A stretch of 5,623 bases of DNA from JBNKFQ01 sp050289385 (GTDB lineage: Bacteria; Pseudomonadota; Gammaproteobacteria; Pseudomonadales; Porticoccaceae), in NCBI GenBank assembly GCA_050289385.1, contig JBNKFQ010000246.1, positions 1 to 5,623 of the forward strand. Reading direction: 5' to 3'. A program made the translations under genes and the position numbers. The notes under the pieces are model-generated. The model was given only the letters and a program-made list of their open reading frames with translations, made no database searches and was not told the origin of the DNA. Every line of letters starts with the position of its first letter. The first letter of the stretch is position 1. Shown piece after piece: positions 1 to 4,739 of the stretch.

Positions 1-338
1 GCTTCGGCGCGCTCTGCAATGGAGCGCGGATCGCGTTCGTAGCCTTGCCCGGTAGTCGGCTCCACAATAGTGCAACGCAGGATTACAGTGGGCTCGTCGG
101 TAAACGGGTCTATTACCGCAGTGTCGTCGTGAGGCTGCAAAATCATGTCTGACTCGTTGATTCCTTTCCAGCCGGAAATGGAAGAGCCATCGAACATCTT
201 GCCATCCTCGAAAAAATCCTGGTCGATTTCACTGGAGGGGATGGAAACGTGCTGCTCCTTGCCCTTGCTGTCGGTGAAGCGCAGATCTACCCAGCGAGCA
301 TCGTTATCCTGAATAAGTTTGAGAGTCTGTTCTGACAT
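1..338 (-). CDS. glnA: Glutamine synthetase type I, N-terminal part (3' end beyond left edge)
   Basis: Glutamine synthetase makes glutamine from glutamate, ammonia and ATP in the cytoplasm and is the main entry point for ammonium. The first 112 codons are visible. They start MSEQTLKLIQDNDARWVDLR and contain the family hallmark MFDGSSISGWKGINESDM at residues 48-65, including the Asp50 loop that helps form the ammonium/active site across the subunit interface. The segment ending GYERDPRSIAERAE (residues 99-112) matches the linker from the beta-grasp domain into the catalytic domain. From memory it is very close to E. coli GlnA throughout, so the identification is secure. The ATG at 338 follows a GAGG Shine-Dalgarno (348-351, minus strand) with a 9-nt spacer. 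The catalytic domain and the adenylylation tyrosine lie outside the window. The gene is divergent from thiI and has its own sigma-54 promoter. Confidence 0.97.
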   Translation of the reverse strand, partial: MSEQTLKLIQDNDARWVDLRFTDSKGKEQHVSIPSSEIDQDFFEDGKMFDGSSISGWKGINESDMILQPHDDTAVIDPFTDEPTVILRCTIVEPTTGQGYERDPRSIAERAE

Positions 339-373
339 GAAACGGGGCCTCATTTGTATGGTGAATTAGCAAT

Positions 374-408
374 CTGTGTAAGCAACCACTGTGTAAGCAA
401 CCACTGTG
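374..408. repeat. 15-bp tandem repeat, two copies plus a partial third
   Basis: The unit CTGTGTAAGCAACCA occurs exactly at 374-388 and 389-403, then begins a third time as CTGTG at 404-408. The second copy supplies the -12 part (TTGCT on the minus strand) of the glnA sigma-54 promoter, so the first copy duplicates that element 15 bp downstream. The duplicated box has TTACAC where the true -24 element has TGGCAC, so it is probably not a second functional promoter. The inferred glnA start point (about 385) falls inside the first copy. Confidence 0.9.
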
Positions 409-411
409 CCA
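396..411 (-). promoter_or_regulatory. Sigma-54 (RpoN) promoter of glnA, -24/-12 type
   Basis: Read on the minus strand the site is TGGCACAGTGGTTGCT. This matches the RpoN consensus TGGCAC-N5-TTGCW at every defined base, with the required 10 bp between the GG and GC dinucleotides. Counting 12 bp from the GC places transcription start near 385, giving a leader of about 47 nt before the glnA ATG at 338. Sigma-54 promoters are the classical nitrogen-regulated promoters of glnA in enterobacteria. The upstream NtrC-like palindromes fit that mode of activation. Confidence 0.9.
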
Positions 412-430
412 ACTATCAAGGGCTCGGCAA

Positions 431-447
431 TGCACCAGTTTTGGCGG
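431..447. promoter_or_regulatory. Possible weak promoter-proximal NtrC site
   Basis: A perfect left half-site TGCACCA (431-437) is followed by a poor right arm (TTGGCGG). The centre is about 54 bp upstream of the inferred glnA start. Low-affinity 'governor' sites occupy similar positions in enterobacterial glnA promoters. Only one arm is convincing, so this is tentative. Confidence 0.3.
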
Positions 448-485
448 TAATCCCCGGCAATCCAGGTGCTGGGCCGTCGCCAGAA

Positions 486-502
486 CGAACCATTATGGTG
501 CG
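486..502. promoter_or_regulatory. Second NtrC-type binding site
   Basis: CGAACCATTATGGTGCG fits the pattern TGCACCA-N3-TGGTGCA with two mismatches in the left arm and one in the right arm. Its centre is 20 bp from that of the site at 506-522, close to two helical turns, which would place two NtrC dimers on the same face of the DNA. It lies about 109 bp upstream of the inferred glnA start. The exact binding register is an inference, because the right arm (TGGTGC) can also pair with TGCACCA at 506-512. Confidence 0.6.
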
Positions 503-505
503 TTG

Positions 506-522
506 TGCACCAAAATAGTGCA
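506..522. promoter_or_regulatory. NtrC (GlnG) binding site, high-affinity type
   Basis: TGCACCAAAATAGTGCA is a 17-bp near-perfect palindrome (TGCACCA, 3-bp centre, TAGTGCA). It closely resembles the strong NtrC enhancer sites I recall upstream of enterobacterial glnA. Its centre lies about 129 bp upstream of the inferred glnA start point, a normal enhancer distance for NtrC acting on sigma-54 polymerase. It is also about 71 bp upstream of the thiI -10 box. Confidence 0.8.
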
Positions 523-592
523 TTTGGTTTGATTATGGATTTTATTGCGGGTTTGTTGCGGGGGTTGAGTAGGGTGTTGTTTGCAAGTCATA

Positions 593-598
593 TATAAT
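593..598 (+). promoter_or_regulatory. Probable -10 box of the thiI promoter
   Basis: A perfect TATAAT lies 32 bp before the thiI ATG, which would give a leader of about 26 nt. No good -35 hexamer exists at the standard spacing: 570-575 reads TAGGGT, and a TTGAGT at 565-570 is too far away at 22 bp. The promoter may therefore depend on an activator, or be weak. The upstream DNA (547-574) is G-rich on this strand. Confidence 0.5.
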
Positions 599-630
599 TG
601 CCGCCCCAACAAATCCTGCCTGAATTGATT

Positions 631-2082
631 ATGCATTTTATCGTCAAACTGTTCCCCGAAATCATCATCAAAAGCTCTCCAGTGCGCAAGCGAATGATCA
701 GGCAGCTGAGTAACAACCTGAACAAGCTGCTGGAACCGATTTCTGATGAGGTTCGCGTCGTTCGTTTTTGGGACAAGCTGGAGGTTACCGGACCCGATGA
801 TGAGCTGGTGGAAAAACAGGTGAGGACGGTGTTGGCACAAACCCCGGGCATTAACAGCTTTTCTCGAGTGCACTCTTTTCCTCTCGGTGGATTCGACGAC
901 ATTTACCAAAAGACCGAAGCCATCTGGGGAAGCCATCTCACCGATAAAACCTTTTGTGTGCGGGTAAAGCGCACGGGCTCTCACGACTTTACGTCCAACG
1001 ATATCGAAAAATACGTCGGCGGCGGACTGAATCAACACACCGCTGCCTCAGGGGTAAAGCTCAAGGACCCGGATATCACTGTAAGACTTGAAATCAAGGA
1101 TGACCGCCTGTTTGTGATAGAGAATACGAAGGTTGGCCTGGGCGGTTTTCCGCTGGGCACACAGGATTCTGTGATCTCGTTAATTTCGGGAGGCTTTGAC
1201 TCGGGGGTGGCCACGTATCATTGCATCAGGCGTGGCTTGCGCACACATTATCTGTTTTTCAATCTCGGCGGTCGCGCGCACGAGACAGGCGTCAAGGAAG
1301 TGTCTCATTACCTGTGGCAAAAATTCGGTGCGTCCCATCGCGTGCAATTCATTACGGTGCCATTTGAAGAGGTGGTGGCGGAAATCCTGGAAAAGGTGCA
1401 CAACTCACAGATGGGTGTGGTGCTCAAACGCATGATGCTGCGAGTGGCCACCAGGGTAGCTCAGACATACGATGTACAGGCGCTGGTAACCGGGGAAAGC
1501 GTGGCGCAGGTATCCAGCCAGACATTAACCAATCTGGCGGTTATCGATTCGGTGACGGACACCCTGGTGCTGCGCCCGCTGATTACTTCGGACAAGTCCG
1601 ATATTATCAATACGGCGCGCGCCATCGGTACTGAAGCCTTTGCCGCGAATATGCCGGAATATTGCGGTGTTATTTCGGTAAAGCCGACCACCCGTGCCCG
1701 TATTGAGCGTATTGCTGCCGAAGAAAGCTATTTTGATTTTGACGTTCTGGAGCGGGCATTTGACAACCGTCGAGCACAAAATATCGATGAGTTGATGGAG
1801 CAGGCAGACCAGCAAATCGAGGTGGAGATATTGCCGGCGCCATTGGCCGATGCCGTAGTCATTGATATTCGCCACCCCGACGAGGAAGAACTCAACCCCT
1901 TGCGGCTGGATGGCGTAGCCGTAACGAAAATCCCTTTCTACCAGCTCGGCAAGCGCTTTGCTGAGTTGAGCCCCGGGACTCGCTATATGCTTTATTGCGC
2001 AAAGGGTGTCATGAGTCGCCTGCATGCCGAACTGTTGTATGAACAGGGGCATACCAATGTATTGGTGTACAAACCCAATTAG
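631..2082 (+). CDS. thiI: tRNA 4-thiouridine synthase / thiazole sulfurtransferase ThiI
   Basis: ThiI activates uridine 8 of tRNA with ATP and transfers sulfur, received as persulfide from a cysteine desulfurase, to make 4-thiouridine. Rhodanese-bearing members also supply sulfur for the thiamine thiazole. The 483-residue product matches E. coli ThiI (482 aa) in length and layout. An N-terminal ferredoxin-like and THUMP region covers residues 1-165 (KYVGGGLNQH at 127-136). The PP-loop adenylation domain follows, with SGGFDS at 186-191 and GESVAQVSSQTLTNL at 288-302. The C-terminal rhodanese domain covers about 400-483. Both catalytic cysteines are present: Cys345 (MPEYCGVIS) and the rhodanese Cys456 (LYCAKGVMSR). 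I chose the ATG at 631 because the family begins MKFIIKLFPE; here it is MHFIVKLFPE. An in-frame TTG at 598 overlaps the -10 box. No clear Shine-Dalgarno precedes 631. No convincing terminator follows the stop. Confidence 0.97.
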   Translation: MHFIVKLFPEIIIKSSPVRKRMIRQLSNNLNKLLEPISDEVRVVRFWDKLEVTGPDDELVEKQVRTVLAQTPGINSFSRVHSFPLGGFDDIYQKTEAIWGSHLTDKTFCVRVKRTGSHDFTSNDIEKYVGGGLNQHTAASGVKLKDPDITVRLEIKDDRLFVIENTKVGLGGFPLGTQDSVISLISGGFDSGVATYHCIRRGLRTHYLFFNLGGRAHETGVKEVSHYLWQKFGASHRVQFITVPFEEVVAEILEKVHNSQMGVVLKRMMLRVATRVAQTYDVQALVTGESVAQVSSQTLTNLAVIDSVTDTLVLRPLITSDKSDIINTARAIGTEAFAANMPEYCGVISVKPTTRARIERIAAEESYFDFDVLERAFDNRRAQNIDELMEQADQQIEVEILPAPLADAVVIDIRHPDEEELNPLRLDGVAVTKIPFYQLGKRFAELSPGTRYMLYCAKGVMSRLHAELLYEQGHTNVLVYKPN

Positions 2083-2130
2083 CCCTTTGCAAAGCTATGG
2101 GCAATGTTGGCTGCATTCCCGAGGCATACA

Positions 2131-2159
2131 TTGCGATTAATACGTGAATAGGGTAAAAA
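2131..2159 (+). promoter_or_regulatory. Possible sigma-70 promoter for the DUF4160/DUF2442 pair
   Basis: TTGCGA (2131-2136, 4 of 6 to consensus) and TAAAAA (2154-2159, 4 of 6) are separated by 17 bp, the optimal spacing. They lie about 50 bp before the DUF4160 start codon. It is the best candidate in the 125-bp gap after thiI. Matches this weak also arise by chance, and read-through from thiI is equally possible. Confidence 0.3.
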
Positions 2160-2207
2160 CACTTGAGAAAGGAACTCAAAGCGGATATTTCCTGGCAAGG
2201 GGGCTGA

Positions 2208-2444
2208 ATGCCGACGATATTAAGATCAGGCCCATATCGTTTATTTTTTTATAGTAACGAGAACGGTGAGCCTGCCCACATACATATTCAACGGGACAGG
2301 TCATTGGCGAAATTCTGGTTGCAGCCAGTATGTCTGGCAAGTTCAAGCAGGTTTCCCCCAAAGGAAATTCGTGAGTTGCAAGGGTTGGTCGAAAGCAGTA
2401 AAAGACAGTTGTTGGAGGCTTGGAATGAGTTCTTTGCAAGTTGA
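2208..2444 (+). CDS. DUF4160 family protein
   Basis: This small protein of 78 residues begins MPTILRSGPYRLFFYSNENG and continues EPAHIHI, then KFWLQPV, a basic linker, and a C-terminal helix ending LLEAWNEFFAS. The order (MPT..R..PYR.FFYS.E...P.H.H, then AKFWL.PV.LA, then a LLEAWNE-type end) is that of the DUF4160 family, and the gene is full length. The biochemical role of the family is not established. Such genes are often found next to DUF2442 genes, as here, and the pair has a toxin-antitoxin-like look (small, overlapping, scattered distribution); that reading is inference. The ATG at 2208 has a strong AAGGGGG ribosome site (2197-2203) only 4 nt away. The 3' end overlaps the next gene by 20 nt. 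Confidence 0.85.
   Translation: MPTILRSGPYRLFFYSNENGEPAHIHIQRDRSLAKFWLQPVCLASSSRFPPKEIRELQGLVESSKRQLLEAWNEFFAS
2414..2418 (+). promoter_or_regulatory. Strong Shine-Dalgarno inside DUF4160 that sets the DUF2442 start
   Basis: GGAGG lies within the last codons of the DUF4160 gene and 6 nt before the ATG at 2425. It decides between the short (2425) and long (2266) readings of the DUF2442 frame. It also supports coupled translation of the two overlapping genes. Confidence 0.75.
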
Positions 2445-2670
2445 AATGCACCCCTCTGCAGAGGGTGTTGAGTTTAGTGATTCAGAACTGGTCGTCAGGT
2501 TGACAGACGGAAGAACAATTGCGGTTCCGATTTCCTGGTTTGCCCGGTTGTCAAATGCTTCCAGGCAGGAGCTTGAAGAGTGGGAGTTGTTGGGTGACGG
2601 CGAAGGTATCCACTGGCCAAAGCTGGATGAAGACCTCAGTGTCAAGGGTTTACTGCTTGGCGTTCATTAG
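2425..2670 (+). CDS. DUF2442 family protein
   Basis: The product is 81 residues, and the central and C-terminal part carries the DUF2442 signature: FSDSELVVRLTDGRTIAVPI, then W-F-A-R-L, and a closing GEGIHWPKLDEDLSVKGLL. The family includes stand-alone domains and N-terminal domains fused to helix-turn-helix regions. No DNA-binding helix is visible here. The start at 2425 is chosen because GGAGG at 2414-2418 sits 6 nt upstream, and extending the frame back to 2266 would bury the DUF4160 gene. The overlap with the upstream gene implies translational coupling and balanced production of two partners. A DUF2442 protein binding or restraining its DUF4160 neighbour is a plausible hypothesis, not shown by the sequence. 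Confidence 0.85.
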   Translation: MSSLQVEMHPSAEGVEFSDSELVVRLTDGRTIAVPISWFARLSNASRQELEEWELLGDGEGIHWPKLDEDLSVKGLLLGVH

Positions 2671-2673
2671 GCT

Positions 2674-2717
2674 CCGGGCGCATTAATAATCGCGTTGTAT
2701 TATTCTATTCTTCCCGG
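2674..2717 (+). terminator. Weak nested stem-loop after the DUF2442 gene
   Basis: CCGGG (2674-2678) can pair with CCCGG (2713-2717). Inside this, AATAAT (2685-2690) can pair with ATTATT (2699-2704) around an 8-nt loop. The position directly after the DUF2442 stop codon suits a terminator. The stems are short and no uridine tract follows, so this is speculative. Confidence 0.2.
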
Positions 2718-2725
2718 GTTCATGT

Positions 2726-2848
2726 AGGGGCAGTTTGATAGGTGCCCGCACACAAAAATCAATGAACTGATGGAACAGGCAGACCAGTAAATCAAGGTGG
2801 GGATATTGCCGATTCTGCTGGTCAATGTGTGGTCATTGATACCTGACC
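2726..2848 (+). pseudogene. Decayed partial duplicate of thiI (linker/start of rhodanese domain)
   Basis: The DNA aligns to thiI about 1751-1876. Over the best 55 bp (2758-2812 against 1783-1837) I count 47 identities, and all 8 differences are transitions. Translated from 2755 it reads KINELMEQADQ, then a TAA stop (2788-2790), then IKVGILP. ThiI has NIDELMEQADQQIEVEILP, so the stop replaces a Gln codon. The shared GTCATTGATA (2832-2841 against 1858-1867) is out of register by one base, a 1-nt deletion in the duplicate. Similarity continues less cleanly on the 5' side (GGGGCAGTTTGATA here, GCGGGCATTTGACA in thiI) and disappears after about 2848. It covers only about 41 codons and cannot make a functional product. 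It may be a tandem duplication remnant or a fragment of a foreign thiI. Confidence 0.8.
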
Positions 2849-2920
2849 ATAAGCAGTTGGCGCAAGGGTTGGAAAATGCACGAGAAATTGCATTACCGAG
2901 AGCAGATTCTAAAACAGTAA

Positions 2921-3166
2921 TTTAAACGCTTATTCGCAACAGATCGATGCAGCAATGTTTTTGATCAAGTATCTTTTTTGGCCGCAAGTTTTTGTGAAGA
3001 AAATCTGCGGCTGATTCGCTCGTCCAAGGGCTATTCGACCAGAGCTGTAAATCTGTATAGTAATGGCAGATCAAGGAAATAAGTATGCCTGCGTTATTCT
3101 GTGGCAGACGCAAAGCGAAAGATTGAGCAATTATCAGAAGTACCCTTTAACGAATTCGAGGACTGA
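2921..3166 (+). pseudogene. Broken open frame of unknown origin before the serine hydrolase gene
   Basis: After a TAA at 2918-2920 one frame is open for 53 codons, with stretches such as EENLRLIRSSKGYSTRAVNL. It hits TAA at 3080-3082 and continues in the same frame as VCLRYSVADAKRKIEQLSEV, then PFNEFED, to TGA at 3164-3166, one base before the next ATG. There is no start codon with a ribosome site. The composition looks protein-like and could be the relic of a small gene, but I recognise no family. An open run of this length is not rare by chance, so the call is weak. The stretch also presumably holds the promoter of the downstream gene; a TATAGT at 3056-3061 lacks a good -35 partner. Confidence 0.25.
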
Positions 3167-4681
3167 ATGATGGTTTTCAGATATATACTGGCGGCTTTTA
3201 TCATGCTGCTTGTTAGCAGTGTTTCACTCAGCGTATCAGCGGGTCAATACGAAAGTCAGGTAAAGGCACTTGATGACTACGCGGAACAGGCGGTTAAGGA
3301 TTGGGAAGTTCCCGGTCTGGTTATGACGGTGGTTAAGGACGGTGAAACGGTTTTCACCAAAGCCTGGGGGGTTCGCACGCTTGGTGAGTCGGGCAAGGTC
3401 GACACTCAAACCCTGTTTTTGTGCGCCAGCACAACAAAAGCGTTTACCGCCGCTGCCCTGGCGATGCTGGTGGATGAAGGCAAATTGCAGTGGGATGATC
3501 CGGTCAGCGAATATATGCCCGAATTTCAGTTGTATGATCCGTTTGTTACCAGAAAGCTGACGATCAGGGATTTGCTGGTTCATCGCGCCGGGTTGGGCAA
3601 TTCGGATTTTCTCTGGTCTGTGCTCGATATTCCCGAGTCCGAAATATTGTACAGAATGCGGTACCTGAAACCGTCTTATCCGTTCCGTTCGGGTTACACC
3701 TACCAGAATATTATGTACCTGGCCGCTGGTAAATTGTTGGAAAAAGTCAGTGGAACCAGCTGGGCTGATTTTGTTAAAACCAGAATTTTCGAGCCGCTGG
3801 GAATGGATCGCACGTTTGCACTCAAAAAACAAACCGAGGGTATGTCTGGCCGGGCATCGGCGCACTATAAAATTGATGGCAAAATTCAAAAGATTACGCA
3901 TTCCAACGCTGACAATATCGGCCCCGCAGGTTCAATGTGGTCAAATGTTGACGATATGTCAAAGTGGATAAAATTTTTGCTGGACGGCGGTGTAGTTAAC
4001 GGTAAGCGCCTGCTTGAACCCGAAAGTGTTAAAGAGTTGTTTACACCACAAATTCTTATTCCCCAAAATCAGTTTTACCCGACTGCGCAGCTGACCAAGC
4101 CGAACTGGACCAGTTATGGTTTGGCCTGGTTTCAGCACGATTACAAAGGTAAGAAAGTCGATTTCCACACGGGGAGTTTGGCCGGAATGGTAGCCATCGC
4201 CGGACTGATCAGGGAGGAAAATCTCGGTGTGTATATTATGGGCAATCTGGATCATGCCGAGGTCAGACATGCACTGATGTATAAAACCTTTGATCTGTTT
4301 TTAAAAGACTCGAAGACCGACTGGAGTCAGGATTTTCTGGCGCTGTATGGTGAAATGAAAAAGGCGCAGGAAAAAGCCAGGAAAAACTGGTTAAAGCAGC
4401 GTGTGACTAACACCCGTCCGTCCTTGCCATTGAAAAATTATACGGGGATATACAGTGATCCCTTGTTTGGCAGCGTTGTGGTGTCTCAGGTTAACGGCGG
4501 CCTTGAATTGAAATTTAATGACAGTAATTCAATGACACTTGAACACTGGCATTACGATACGTTTATGGGAACCTGGTCGAAAGCCTGGTGGTCCCGGTCG
4601 CTGGCGCAGTTTACCCTGAACGCTGAAGGAAAGGTCGATCAGTTGAATGTGGGCGGTATGGTATATAGCAAACAGCGTTAG
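3167..4681 (+). CDS. Exported beta-lactamase-family serine hydrolase with C-terminal DUF3471
   Basis: This is a 504-residue member of the beta-lactamase / D,D-peptidase-like (class C, esterase EstB-like) serine hydrolases. It opens with a signal peptide (basic FRY, hydrophobic ILAAFIMLLV, predicted cut after SVSA at residue 25). The nucleophile motif is S88-T-T-K91, the second motif Y179-Q-N181, and the third H334-T-G336. GPAGSMWSNVDDMSKWIKFL (253-272) is a typical conserved segment. Residues from about 415 to the end (LKNYTGIYSDPLFG onward) form a DUF3471 beta-rich domain. The exact substrate (D-amino-acid peptides, esters or lactams) cannot be read from sequence, and HTG instead of KTG argues against assuming a classical beta-lactamase. 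GAGGA at 3158-3162 lies 4 nt before the first ATG and 7 nt before a second ATG at 3170, which may be the true start. Confidence 0.93.
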   Translation: MMVFRYILAAFIMLLVSSVSLSVSAGQYESQVKALDDYAEQAVKDWEVPGLVMTVVKDGETVFTKAWGVRTLGESGKVDTQTLFLCASTTKAFTAAALAMLVDEGKLQWDDPVSEYMPEFQLYDPFVTRKLTIRDLLVHRAGLGNSDFLWSVLDIPESEILYRMRYLKPSYPFRSGYTYQNIMYLAAGKLLEKVSGTSWADFVKTRIFEPLGMDRTFALKKQTEGMSGRASAHYKIDGKIQKITHSNADNIGPAGSMWSNVDDMSKWIKFLLDGGVVNGKRLLEPESVKELFTPQILIPQNQFYPTAQLTKPNWTSYGLAWFQHDYKGKKVDFHTGSLAGMVAIAGLIREENLGVYIMGNLDHAEVRHALMYKTFDLFLKDSKTDWSQDFLALYGEMKKAQEKARKNWLKQRVTNTRPSLPLKNYTGIYSDPLFGSVVVSQVNGGLELKFNDSNSMTLEHWHYDTFMGTWSKAWWSRSLAQFTLNAEGKVDQLNVGGMVYSKQR

Positions 4682-4694
4682 CGCTTTGGGCTAA

Positions 4695-4726
4695 ACCGCA
4701 GATCTTCCCCTGGGAAAATCTGCGGT
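4695..4726. terminator. Strong hairpin between convergent genes (likely bidirectional terminator)
   Basis: ACCGCAGAT (4695-4703) pairs perfectly with ATCTGCGGT (4718-4726). After a C/A mismatch the inner arms TTCC and GGAA extend the stem around a small loop. It lies 13 bp after the serine hydrolase stop codon and 13 bp after the stop of the convergent M55 gene, nearly centred between them. Neither side has a clear uridine run, so it may work as an imperfect terminator or as an RNA 3'-end stabiliser. Confidence 0.65.
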
Positions 4727-4739
4727 CAGGTTGCAAGCG

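Noticed and set aside
547..574. G-rich run before thiI (GCGGG, GCGGGGG, AGGG) as a G-quadruplex
   Set aside because: Only three separate G-tracts of three or more are present, so a stable four-tract structure is not supported.
598..630. In-frame TTG start that would add 11 residues to ThiI
   Set aside because: The TTG overlaps the TATAAT box, and the ATG at 631 gives the family's standard N-terminus (MHFIVKLFPE).
493..1038. Long antisense open frame opposite the glnA-thiI intergenic region and the thiI 5' end
   Set aside because: It is the shadow of well-conserved thiI codons, has no recognisable domain, and would run through the NtrC sites.
2266..2424. Longer DUF2442 reading frame beginning at 2266
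   Set aside because: The extra 53 codons lie within the DUF4160 gene in another frame and resemble nothing. The GGAGG at 2414-2418 points to the ATG at 2425.
2999..3010. 12-bp direct repeat GAAAATCTGCGG, also at 4714-4725, flanking the serine hydrolase gene
   Set aside because: About one exact 12-mer pair is expected by chance in a window this size. The second copy is also part of the hairpin stem, so it is not evidence of a mobile element.
3236..3901. 221-codon antisense open frame opposite the serine hydrolase gene
   Set aside because: The opposite strand has the complete catalytic motifs and signal peptide. The antisense translation shows no domain and no ribosome site was evident.
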